From Catellatospora citrea (GTDB taxonomy: Bacteria > Actinomycetota > Actinomycetes > Mycobacteriales > Micromonosporaceae), in NCBI RefSeq assembly GCF_003610235.1, contig NZ_RAPR01000001.1, positions 8,184,001 to 8,248,000 on the forward strand: a stretch of DNA of 64,000 bases. The letters are read 5' to 3'. Positions 8,038-16,800 of the stretch are shown here, in pieces. The notes under the pieces were generated by a model, which was not told the origin of the DNA, did no database searches, and saw only the letters and a program-made list of their open reading frames with translations. Made by a program: the position numbers and the translations under genes. Numbering within the stretch: the first letter of the stretch is position 1; every line of letters starts with the position of its first letter.

Positions 8038-9300
8038 TCGTTGCAACACTGCTGGTTAGTTGGTGGTGCTGAGTAGTTTGGCGAATCGCTCGGCTGGGGT
8101 GTCCCAGCCGAGCGTTTTGCGTGGGCGTGAGTTGAGTTCGGCGGCGACGGCGGCGAGGTGTTCGGCGCTGTGTGTGGACAGGTCTGTTCCTTTGGGGAAG
8201 TACTGGCGTAGCAGACCGTTGGTGTTCTCGTTGGAGCCTCGCTGCCAGGGTGAGTGGGGTTCGCAGAAGTAGACGGGCATGTCGGCGATGGTGGCGAACT
8301 GGTGGTGTAGTGCCATCTCGGCGCCTTGGTCCCAGGTCAGGGACCGTTTGAGGTGGTTGGGCAGGGTCGCGATGGTGGCTAGGAGCCCGTCTCGGACGTG
8401 GGCGGCGGTGCGGCCGTCGGGCAGGTGGACGAGCAGGACGTAGCGGGTGGCGCGCTCGACGAGGGTGCCGATCGCCGAGCCGTTGTCCTTGCCGATGACC
8501 AGGTCGCCTTCCCAGTGTCCGGGTACGGCGCGGTCGTCGGCCTCGGCGGGCCGGTCGCTGATCATGATCATGGGGGTGGTGAAGCGTGACTGGCGCTGGT
8601 CGGGTTGGCGGCGGGGGCGGCGCAGTGCGCGGCCGGTGCGTAGCGCGGTGGTCAGCTCCCGGCGCAACGCGCCCCGGCCCTGGACGTACAGCGCCTGGTA
8701 GATCGTTTCGTGGGTCACGTGCAGCTCGTCTCGGTCGGGAAAGTCGCGGCGTAGCCGCCGGCTGATCTGTTCGGGGCTGCATCTGCGTTCGAGCATGGCC
8801 TCGATCAGGGCCCGCAGCACGGGACTGGCTTCGATTTTGCCGGTCTTGGGTCGTGGGCGGCGCTGCTCGGCCCGGTCGTGGGCGGCGTGTGGCCGGTAGC
8901 CGGTTTCGGGGTGGCTGTTGCGGGCGACTTCTCGGCTCAGCGTCGACGGGCTTCGTCCCATCGACGCGGCGATCGCCCGCAGGCTGGCCCCTTCGCGCAG
9001 CAGGTCGGCAAGGGTGATCCGCTCGTCGATCGACAGATACCGCGCGGATACGCCACGGCGGGCAGCAGACCGCTGTGTGGTCTGCTGCCCGCCGTTGTCG
9101 CTGGTTCTGCCATGCCGCCACCGGTAACCGGTGGCGCGGTTGACTCCCACGGCCCGACAGGCCTCGCTCGTGCCCACGCCCTGAGCAACGAGAGACAGGT
9201 ACGCCTCACGCTCAGCGTGCAGTTTCTTACGGCCCTGCGGGACCCGGCTAGCTCGGATCTCGAACACTGCAACCCCTGAAACGATCAGGTGTTGCAACGA
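8038..9300 (-). mobile_element. IS30-family insertion sequence, about 1.26 kb
   Basis: A single transposase gene fills the element. Short terminal inverted repeats TCGTTGCAACAC (8038-8049 and 9289-9300) mark the likely ends. Internal similarity beyond 12 bp is weak, so the exact boundaries could differ by a few bases. No clear target duplication can be read, in line with the 2-3 bp duplications of many IS30 members. The transposase is intact, so the element may still be mobile. Confidence 0.8.
8056..9267 (-). CDS. IS30-family transposase
   Basis: This DDE transposase of 403 residues starts from GTG 9267, which has a CAGGGG Shine-Dalgarno; a TTG at 9297 inside the terminal repeat would add ten residues. 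The N-terminus has two helix-turn-helix regions (LVAQGVGTSEACRAVGVNR; LADLLREGASLRAIAASMGR followed by SPSTLSREVARN, the IS30 signature). The catalytic core shows the first Asp in GHWEGDLVIG, the second in LTWDQGAEM and the Glu in GSNENTNGLLRQYFPKG, with the family's usual spacing. The frame is complete and nothing looks degraded. It reads towards the FtsX-like lipoprotein gene, but the hairpin arm beyond the IS probably limits read-through. Confidence 0.93.
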   Translation of the reverse strand: MFEIRASRVPQGRKKLHAEREAYLSLVAQGVGTSEACRAVGVNRATGYRWRHGRTSDNGGQQTTQRSAARRGVSARYLSIDERITLADLLREGASLRAIAASMGRSPSTLSREVARNSHPETGYRPHAAHDRAEQRRPRPKTGKIEASPVLRALIEAMLERRCSPEQISRRLRRDFPDRDELHVTHETIYQALYVQGRGALRRELTTALRTGRALRRPRRQPDQRQSRFTTPMIMISDRPAEADDRAVPGHWEGDLVIGKDNGSAIGTLVERATRYVLLVHLPDGRTAAHVRDGLLATIATLPNHLKRSLTWDQGAEMALHHQFATIADMPVYFCEPHSPWQRGSNENTNGLLRQYFPKGTDLSTHSAEHLAAVAAELNSRPRKTLGWDTPAERFAKLLSTTN

Positions 9301-9398
9301 TGCCTAGAACCCAAGCGTTGTAGAAGGCGCCCTTCGTGACCCGGCCTGGACGGGCTTGCCCGCGCCGCGACGGGACGACAGACCCGCGGCGACGCGCC

Positions 9399-11717
9399 TC
9401 AGAGGTCCAGGTCGCCGTGGTGCAGCACGGTCAGGCGCTGGGTGGGGCGGGTGATCGCGACGTACAGGTCGCTGTGCCCGCGCGGGGACTCGGCCACGAT
9501 GCCGCCCGGGTCGGCGATGACGACCGCGTCGAACTCCAGCCCCTTGGCCTGGCGTACGGTCAGCACCACCACCGGATCGGTCAGCTCGGTCAGCTCCCCG
9601 ACCCGCGCCTGCGGCAGCGCGGCGGTGACCACCGCGCCCAGCTCGTCGATCCGGCCCGCCGGCACGAGCACGCCGAGCGTGCCGTCGCCCAGCGCGGCGA
9701 CCTCGCGGCGCACCTGTTCGGCCAGCCGTGCCGCCAGTTCCGCCGGGCCGACCTCCGTCAGCTGCGGAGCCTGGCCGGTGTGGCGCACCGACCGCGGCGG
9801 CTCCAGCATCGGATCGATCGACTTCAGCACCTGCCCGGCCAGGTCCATGATCTCGGCGGGCGTGCGGTAGTTGACCGTGAGCTGCCTCTGTCGCCAGCGG
9901 TCGGCGACATAGGGGTGCAGCACCGCGTCCCAGGAGGAGGTGCCGGCCGGGTCGCCGGTCTGGGCGACGTCGCCGACGATGGTCATCGACCGGCTCGGGC
10001 AGCGGCGCATCAGCAGCCGCCAGGCCATCGGCGACAGCTCCTGCGCCTCGTCCACGATGACGTGCCCGAACGCCCAGCGGCGGTCGGCGGCGGCCCGCTC
10101 CGCGGCGGTCAGCCGCCGCTCGTCCTCCTGCCGCTCGCCGAGTTCCAGCGCACCGAGCACGTCCGCGGCGGTCAGGATCTCCGGGTCGAGCTCGTCCTCC
10201 AGGTCGATGGAGCGGGAGCCGTGCAGGATCTCCAGCGCGCCCTCGGCGTACGCCAGGCGCTGCCGCCGCCGGCGCTCGGCCAGCTCCTCGGCGTCGCGGT
10301 CGTCCTCGCCCAGCAGTTCGGCGGCCTCGTCGAGCAGCGGCGCGTCGGCCGCGGTCCACCCGGCGTCGCGGCTGCGGCGCAGCAGGGCCTGCTCGGCGTC
10401 GGTGAGCATCGCCGCGGCGGCGGCGATGCGCGCCTCGCTCGCGTACAGGTCGGACAGCAGCCGCTGCGGGGTCAGCACCGGCCACAGCCAGTCCAGCACC
10501 GTCTGCACGTTCGGGTCGGCCTGCAGCTCCCGGCGCAGCTCGGCAAGGTCCGCCTCGTCGAGCAGCTGCGGGTCGCCGGGGGCGTCCCCGCCGCCGAGCG
10601 GGTCGTCGGCGTACGGGTCCGTGCCGATCCGGTCGGCGAGCTGCATCGACAGCGCGTGGATCATCTCGACGTCGAACAGCGGCCGGGCCAGGTTGTGCGG
10701 CTTGCCGCTGCGCCGGGCCACCTCGCGGGCGGCCTCGCAGGCGGCCCGGTCGAGGACCAGGGGTTCGGAGTCGAACTCGACCTCCACCGTGTCGTCGGGC
10801 ACCTGCTGCCGGTCGCGCACCGCCGCGGCCAGCACCTCGGCCATCACGGCGCGGCCCTTGACCTCGGCGGTCTCGTCGGGCTCGACGCCGGTGGCGGTGA
10901 CGCCGGGGAACAGCCCGCCGACGGTGCGCAGCACCACGCCGGTCTCGGCCAGCGACGGCAGCACCTGCGAGATGTACTTCAGGAACGTGGTGTTCGGGCC
11001 GACCACGAGCACCGCCCGCGTGGACAGCTCCTTGCGGTACGTGTACAGCAGGTACGCCGCACGGTGCAGCGCGACCGCGGTCTTGCCGGTGCCGGGGCCG
11101 CCCTGCACCACCATGATCCCGCCCAGGTCGGCGCGGATGATGTGGTCCTGCTCGGCCTGGATGGTCTCGACGATGTCGCGCATGCGGCCGGTGCGGCCCG
11201 CGTCCATCGCCGCGAACAGCGCGGCCTCGCTGGTCAGCCCCTCGTGGTGGGGCGCGGCCGCGGCGGCGTCGGCCAGGTCGAGCACCTCGTCGTCGAGCGC
11301 GGTGACGGTGCGCTCGGCGGTGCGGATGTGCCGGCGACGCCGCACGCCCTGCGGCGAGGCGGCTGTGGCCAGGTAGAACGGCCGGGACGCGGGCGCGCGC
11401 CAGTCCACCAGCAGCGGCTCGTACTCGGCGGTCTCGTCGAAGATGCCGATACGCCCGATGTAGCGCGCACCCTCCTCGACCAGGTCGAGCCGGCCGAAGC
11501 AGAGCCCGCTCTCGACCGCGCCCAGCGAGGCCCGCTGCTCGGTGTAGAGGGCGACCGTCGACTCGCGCTGCGAGCGTTCCTGCTGGGTGCCGCCCGTCTG
11601 CAGCAGCGCCTGCGACAGCCGGTGCTCGGCCTGCTCGCGCAGGTTGTCGAGGCGGCGGTAGAGGTCGGTGACGTACTCCTGCTCGCGGTGAATCTCGTCG
11701 GCGGCGTCGCTTGACAA
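9399..11717 (-). CDS. helD: HelD-type UvrD-like helicase / RNA polymerase recycling factor
   Basis: This 772-residue superfamily 1 protein has the HelD layout. An N-terminal coiled-coil region (REQEYVTDLYRRLDNLREQAEHRL) inserts into the RNA polymerase secondary channel in known HelD structures. Walker A (GGPGTGKTAVALHRAAYLLY) lies near residue 205. There is a HelD-specific helical insertion, then Walker B (HVIVDEAQELSPMAWRLL), motif III (TIVGDVAQTGD), motif V (VRQAKGLEFDAVVI) and motif VI (LYVAITRPTQRLTVLH). I choose TTG 11717 because GAAGGAG lies six bases before it and HelD homology begins there; the frame stays open upstream but without homology. HelD proteins release stalled polymerase and in actinobacteria can confer rifampicin tolerance. 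Confidence 0.9.
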   Translation of the reverse strand: MSSDAADEIHREQEYVTDLYRRLDNLREQAEHRLSQALLQTGGTQQERSQRESTVALYTEQRASLGAVESGLCFGRLDLVEEGARYIGRIGIFDETAEYEPLLVDWRAPASRPFYLATAASPQGVRRRRHIRTAERTVTALDDEVLDLADAAAAAPHHEGLTSEAALFAAMDAGRTGRMRDIVETIQAEQDHIIRADLGGIMVVQGGPGTGKTAVALHRAAYLLYTYRKELSTRAVLVVGPNTTFLKYISQVLPSLAETGVVLRTVGGLFPGVTATGVEPDETAEVKGRAVMAEVLAAAVRDRQQVPDDTVEVEFDSEPLVLDRAACEAAREVARRSGKPHNLARPLFDVEMIHALSMQLADRIGTDPYADDPLGGGDAPGDPQLLDEADLAELRRELQADPNVQTVLDWLWPVLTPQRLLSDLYASEARIAAAAAMLTDAEQALLRRSRDAGWTAADAPLLDEAAELLGEDDRDAEELAERRRRQRLAYAEGALEILHGSRSIDLEDELDPEILTAADVLGALELGERQEDERRLTAAERAAADRRWAFGHVIVDEAQELSPMAWRLLMRRCPSRSMTIVGDVAQTGDPAGTSSWDAVLHPYVADRWRQRQLTVNYRTPAEIMDLAGQVLKSIDPMLEPPRSVRHTGQAPQLTEVGPAELAARLAEQVRREVAALGDGTLGVLVPAGRIDELGAVVTAALPQARVGELTELTDPVVVLTVRQAKGLEFDAVVIADPGGIVAESPRGHSDLYVAITRPTQRLTVLHHGDLDL

Positions 11718-11748
11718 ACCTGGCTCCTTCGTGTCTATACTGAAGCCC

Positions 11749-11780
11749 GAACGGACGCTTTCAGCGTGCCGTTCTTTTTT
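11749..11780 (+). terminator. Intrinsic terminator-like hairpin inside the helD leader, pointing antisense
   Basis: An 11-bp stem with one bulge (GAACGGACGCT-TTC-AGCGTGCCGTTC, 11749-11774) is followed by six T residues on the + strand. It is the most classical Rho-independent terminator in the window. No + strand gene reads into it: both flanking genes run on the - strand. On the sense strand of helD it would form a leader hairpin about 32 bases before the start codon, without a U-run. Confidence 0.5.
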
Positions 11781-11833
11781 GTGCTCGAATCGCCAAAGAT
11801 ACCGCACCGGCGGGCCACGGCGCAGCCGGGTGA

Positions 11834-12574
11834 TCACTTTACGGGCAGTCCGCCCGTCTGCGGGTCGCGCGCGGTCAGGCAGTAGACGCCCCCGGCCGGG
11901 TCGCTCATGACGACCCAGCGCGCGCCGTCGGCGACGTGGGTCGCCCCGCACTTCACGTGCCAGGCCCGCACGCCGTCGACATCCGAGCAGGCCAGGTCCA
12001 GGTGCGCCGAGGTCGGCCGCTCCTGCTGGAGCCGCTGGAGCAGGATGCGCACCGGCAGCTCGGCCGGTGGCGCGACGACGTGGAACTCCGGCCGCGAGCC
12101 GAACGAGGAGTCCCAGCCGGTCAGCTCGCCCCAGAACGCGACCTCGGCGTCGTAGGCGGCCGGGCCGACGTCGATGCAGACCTGGTCCAGGCGGCTGAAC
12201 GCGCCGTCGGGCGTGGTGTGCGCCATCGGGCGGCGGAACTCGTCCTGCCAGGGCACCGCGCAGAACAGCAGCCCGCCGGGCGAGCGCAGCACCTGGTAGC
12301 CCAGGTCGGCGACGTGCGTCGCGCCCAGCTCCACCGCGCGGGCCGCCAGCGCCGCCGGGTCGTCGACGCTCAGATCGAGGTGCGCGCCGCCGCCCTCGTG
12401 CACGGCCTGGAGCTTCACGCACGCGTCGGCGCCGATCGGCAGCAGCGTCGCGAACTCGCCGTGCTCGCCCCGGCGCGCGGTCAGGTGCGTGCCGGTCACC
12501 CGGGACCAGAACGACGCCGCCTCGGTGAACACGTCAGCGGGCCGGTCGATGAACGCGTACGTCCAGCGGATCAC
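11834..12574 (-). CDS. VOC (glyoxalase/bleomycin-resistance) superfamily protein, two-domain
   Basis: This 246-residue cytosolic protein has two glyoxalase-like beta-alpha-beta-beta-beta units. The first begins MIRWTYAFIDRPADVFTEAASFWSRVTG and runs to LRSPGGLLFCAVPW; the second begins SRLDQVCIDVGPAAYDAEVAFWGELTG and runs to MSDPAGGVYCLT. Both end in the SPGG/DPAGG turn before a C-terminal strand. Metal-ligand positions (AHLDLSV, TSAHLDLAC) are present in both halves. The substrate cannot be told. Similar actinobacterial proteins are annotated only as VOC family proteins. It lies upstream of helD on the same strand with a 116-base gap. Confidence 0.88.
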   Translation of the reverse strand: MIRWTYAFIDRPADVFTEAASFWSRVTGTHLTARRGEHGEFATLLPIGADACVKLQAVHEGGGAHLDLSVDDPAALAARAVELGATHVADLGYQVLRSPGGLLFCAVPWQDEFRRPMAHTTPDGAFSRLDQVCIDVGPAAYDAEVAFWGELTGWDSSFGSRPEFHVVAPPAELPVRILLQRLQQERPTSAHLDLACSDVDGVRAWHVKCGATHVADGARWVVMSDPAGGVYCLTARDPQTGGLPVK

Positions 12575-12706
12575 TTCATCTCCTCGCCGTGTCGATCTGC
12601 CGAGCGTATAGGCGTGGCAGGCTGCGGGAGCCGCACGACGCGGCGGAGTCCGTCACGAGCACCCGCATCGATGGTAAGGCCGCGGCGGGCACCGGGAGCC
12701 GGCAGA

Positions 12707-13735
12707 TCACCCGGCGGCGGCGGGGCTCCCCGGCGGTCCGGCCTGGACGGCGCGCAGCGCCGCGGGCAGCGCGGTCACGGCGAGGGTGAGCAGCGACATC
12801 GCGACCCCGAGAGCCGTCATCACCAGCGGCGCCGAGATGTCGGTGTCCGCGCTGTTGATCGGAGGATTGCCGGCCAGGCTGGTCAGCAGGCTTCCCACGA
12901 GCATGCCGCCGATGGCCAGCACCGCGAACGAGGCGACCGTGCAGACGGCGCTGATCACGGTCATGCCGACCAGCCCGGCAATGCTGCGGACCCGCGGTGC
13001 CGCCACCGCGACCATTGCCGCGGCGACGGCGATCAGCAGGGCGGGCGAGTAGATGAACTGGTACTCGCCGACGGCGACGAACACTCCGGCCACCACGGCG
13101 ACCAGCCCGAAGCCGAGCGTGGCACCGGCGCGGGCCGCGGGTCGGCCGGTGGTGGCGGCCGCGAGCACGGCGAACAGCACGCACACCACGACCTTCAGCA
13201 CGGTCATCTCGGCCTCGACCTGGAGCTGCCGCAGTGTGATCTGCTCGACCCACGGGGTGACCACGAGCAGCGCGGTCACGGCGAGCAGCGCCAGGGTGCC
13301 GGCCACCACGTGCCGGACCGCGGGGTCGCCGGTGTCCCCACGGGACAGGCGGCCTGCGATGACCGCGGTGGCGGTGAAGTACGCGGCGGCGGCCGTCGCC
13401 AGCACGACCGCGGTGACGGTGCCGCGCACGTCGAACCGATCGAGCAGCACGTCGGCGGCGAACCATCCGCCGGTGGCGACGGCCCCGACCGCGATCGCGC
13501 GCGGTGCCGTGCGGCAGAGCACGAGAATCCCGGCGAGGGCCAGCAGGATGGCCAGGTGGCGCAGCTCGCGCGGCCAGTAGGTGTTGCTCTCCAAGGTCCT
13601 CTGGACCGCACCGCTGTCGTACCACGAGCCGGGTGGTTCCATGATCGGCTGGTAGACCGCCGAGCCGAGAGCCCAGGTCACTGCCCCGGCCAGACCGGCC
13701 AGCCCGCCCACGGCAGTACGCCAGGAGATTCGCAT
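12707..13735 (-). CDS. Multi-pass membrane protein, unknown function
   Basis: A hydrophobic protein of about 342 residues with roughly nine to ten predicted membrane helices, for example TAVGGLAGLAGAVTWALGSA, LAILLALAGILVL, TAVVLATAAAAYFTATAV, VAGTLALLAVTALLVV and MTALGVAMSLLTLAVTALP. The loop after the first helix carries QPIMEPPGSWYDSGAVQ. I do not recognise a named family. ATG 13735 is used here; an in-frame ATG at 13753 is equally possible because neither has a clear Shine-Dalgarno sequence. The gene stands alone between the VOC gene and the large secreted protein. Confidence 0.75.
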   Translation of the reverse strand: MRISWRTAVGGLAGLAGAVTWALGSAVYQPIMEPPGSWYDSGAVQRTLESNTYWPRELRHLAILLALAGILVLCRTAPRAIAVGAVATGGWFAADVLLDRFDVRGTVTAVVLATAAAAYFTATAVIAGRLSRGDTGDPAVRHVVAGTLALLAVTALLVVTPWVEQITLRQLQVEAEMTVLKVVVCVLFAVLAAATTGRPAARAGATLGFGLVAVVAGVFVAVGEYQFIYSPALLIAVAAAMVAVAAPRVRSIAGLVGMTVISAVCTVASFAVLAIGGMLVGSLLTSLAGNPPINSADTDISAPLVMTALGVAMSLLTLAVTALPAALRAVQAGPPGSPAAAG

Positions 13736-13841
13736 CGTCACATCGTGAACCATCCGGGGGCGGAAGGAAACCGCCGCCGACATGGACGGACGTGCCGGTG
13801 GCGGCGGGCAGGCCGCCCGCCGCCACCGGCACGGCAGGGGC

Positions 13842-16800
13842 CTAGCCGAGCACCCCTATCACCTGGAAGTCCGACAGCTGAGCCGCGGGCCAACCGGTGT
13901 TCGCGGTGAAGGTCAGCCGGACATGGCGGGCCGTCGTGTTCGCGGGCAGGGTGATCGTCACCGTGTTGCCCGTCGGGTTGAACTGGTACGCCGCCGAACC
14001 CACGATCGTGGCGAACGTCGAACCGTCGGCGCTGCCCAGCACCGACAGCGTCTGGGTGCGCGCACCCCACGCCGACGGCAGCTTCAGCACGATCGAGCTG
14101 AGCGAGGCGCTGCCGCCCAGATCCACCGTGATCGACTGCGGGAACGCGTTGTTCGGGCTCTCCCAGTACGAGTTGGCGTCACCGTCGACCGCGTTGCCCG
14201 GCACGTAGTTCTGCACGTGCCCGGCGGTCACCGGCTTGCCCAGCGCCAGGTTGGAACTGGTCGCGGTGGTGCCGGTGCCGGTCAGCCCGACCGACAGCGT
14301 GGGGTTGGCCGCGCTGCTGGCCACGGTCAGCGTGCCTGTCTTCGCCCCCGCCGAGGTGGGCGCGAAGGCGACCGTGACCGTGCAGTTCGCCCCCGGTGCC
14401 AGCGCCGACCCGCAGCCGTTTGCCGACAGGCTGAACCCGCTGCCGGACACCGTCACCGACGAGATCGAGGCGGTGGTGCCGCCGGTGTTGCTGATCTGCG
14501 TCGTACGCGTGACCGTGCTGCCGACGTTCGTGTTCGGGAACGCGATCGACGTCGGGTTGGCCGCCAGCGTCGCCGGGGTCTGCACGGTGGTGCCCGTGCC
14601 GGTCAGGCCCACGGTCAGCGACGGGTTGCTCGCGTTGCTGGTCACGGTCAGCGTGCCGGTCTTCGCCCCGGCCGAGGTCGGGCTGAAGGTGACCGTGACG
14701 GCGCAGGTCGCCCCGGCGGCCAGGGTGCCGACGCAGCCGCTCGCGGCGAACTGGCTCGACGCGGACACCGCTGAGATGACCGCCGCGGTGCCGCCGGTGT
14801 TGGTGATGGTCACCGCCGAGCCGCCGCTGGTCGTACCCACGTTCTGGTTGCCGAAGGCGACCGAGGTGGGGTTCGCGGCCAGCGTCGCCGGACCGGGCTG
14901 CCCACCGCCGCCGAAGATCTGCAGCTCGGACACCTGCCCCGCGGGCCAGCCGGTGTTCGCGGTGATGGTCACCCGCAGGTAGCGCACCGAGGCCGCGGTG
15001 AACGTGGCGGTCGCCGTGTTGCCGGTGGCCGGGTCGAACAGGTAACCCGCCGACGCCTTCAGCGTGCTGAAGTTCGTGCCGTCGGTGCTACCGGTGATCG
15101 ACAGCGTCTGGGTGCGGGCACCCCACGCCGACGGCGGCGGCAGCTTGAGCGTCACCGAACTGACCTGCTTGGCGCTGCCCAGGTCGGCCTGCAGCCACTG
15201 CGGGAACGCGTTGTTGTTCGACTCCCAGTAGCTGCCGGTGTTGTCGTCGTTGGCGGCCGAGGCGGGGAACCCGCCGTTGCTGCTGCTGGCCGACATCGCC
15301 GCACCGATGGCGAGGTTGGTGGTGCTGCTGACCCCGGTGCCGGTCAGCGCGACCGTCAGCGGTGACGCGGTGGTCGAGTTCGCCACCGACAGGGTGCCGT
15401 TCTGCGTGCCGGCCGAGGTGGGCGCGAAGCGCACGCTCACCGTGCAGGACGCCCCGGCGGCCAGCGAGCTGCCGCAGGTGTTCGTCTGCGTGTACTGGCC
15501 GGAGACGGTGACCGCGCTGATGCTCGCCGCCGCCGTGCCCGGGTTGCTGACCGTGACGATCTGCGCCGCCGTGGTGGTGCCGACGTTCACTGAGCCGAAG
15601 GCCAGACTGCCGGGCGAGACCTGCAGCTGGGACCCGTCGGCGACGCCCTGGCCGACGAAGTCGACCCAGTTCACGTTGAAGATCGAACCCTGGCCGGTGT
15701 CGCCGACCGGGTTCTTCGCGACCAGGTACAGGGGGCCGGTGGTGGTGCTCGCGGACAGGGTGGCCGTGGCGTCGGCGTAGGTCTGCCAGCCGCCGGTGCC
15801 GCCGAAGGTGGCGGTGCCGACCAGCGGGCCGTCCGGCGCTCCGGTGCGGACCTCGATCCGGCCGCCGGAGCCGGGCGAGGCCACCCGGAAGCGGGCCGAG
15901 GTGATGTTGCGCAGGTTCACCGGGGTGTACGACCAGTAGTCGCCGTCCTCGATGAAGCCGATGTTCTGGAAGCCGCCCGCGGTGTCGCTGGTCGCCTCCC
16001 GCTGCACGCCCGGGTCGCCGCCGCCGATCGCGCCCGGCGCACGGCCGGTGCTGTTGAAGAACTCGGCCTGCTTGTGCTTGGGCTGCAGCTTGACGGTGGC
16101 CCGGCCGGTCTGCGGCGCGGCGCCGCCCCCGCCCAGGTCGGTGTAGCTGGCCTCGATCACGGCGAAGATGTCCGCGTCGTCGCCGTGGCCGGTGCCCATC
16201 GAGGTCTGGATCACCCCGGTGCACCCGGTGTACCCCTGCAAGGGGTGCGCGTGCGCGTCGTGACCCAGGTAGTACTGCACGTTGACCCGTGAGCAGTTGA
16301 TCGTGCCGTCCTCGGGGTCGGTCACCGTCACCGTGAAGCGCACCTGGTCGCCCCAGGCGAAGAAGCCGCCGTCGGCCGGGGCGGTCAGCGTCACCGTCGG
16401 CGCGGTGTTGCCCACGGTGATCGGCACGTTCGCCACCGCGGTACGCCCGCCAGGGTCGCGTACGGTGAGCTGGGCGTTGAAGTTGCCCGCCGTCGCGTAC
16501 GTGTGCGACGGGTTCGCCGCGGTCGACGCGCCGCCGTCGCCGAACGTCCAGGCGTACGTGATCGGCTGCCCGGCCGGGTCACGCGAGCCCGCGCTGGAGA
16601 ACTGCACGGTCAGCGGCACCCCGCCCGAGGTCGGGTTGCCCGAGGCGACCGCGATCGGGTTCTGGTCCCCGGCGATGTAATCGATGCGGTAGACGCCCGA
16701 GTCGGCGTTGTTGCCGCCGAAGCCGGTGCCCCACTCGATCAGGTACATCGCGCCGTCGGGCCCGAACTCCAGGTCCATCGGCCGCAGGAAGCTCATCGAG

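Larger units (their letters stand above)
7995..9335. repeat. Dispersed hairpin repeat split by the IS30 element
   Basis: The left arm (7995-8015, beginning GAAGGGCGCCTTCTACAACG) and the right arm (9315-9335) are perfect inverted repeats of 21 bases. They flank the insertion sequence outside its own terminal repeats. The arm and the adjoining CGCGGAGCG resemble the intact hairpins at 34003-34046 and 42971-43014. I therefore read this as a pre-existing intergenic hairpin whose loop was the insertion target, not as the ends of the IS. Confidence 0.6.

Noticed and set aside
7995..9335. The 21-bp GAAGGGCGCC arms as the true IS ends
   Set aside because: Related arms and loops occur elsewhere without any IS, and TCGTTGCAACAC inverted repeats lie closer to the transposase.
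11718..12422. Upstream extension of the helD frame to 12422
   Set aside because: The added 235 residues overlap the VOC gene, have shadow composition, and HelD homology and the SD point to TTG 11717.
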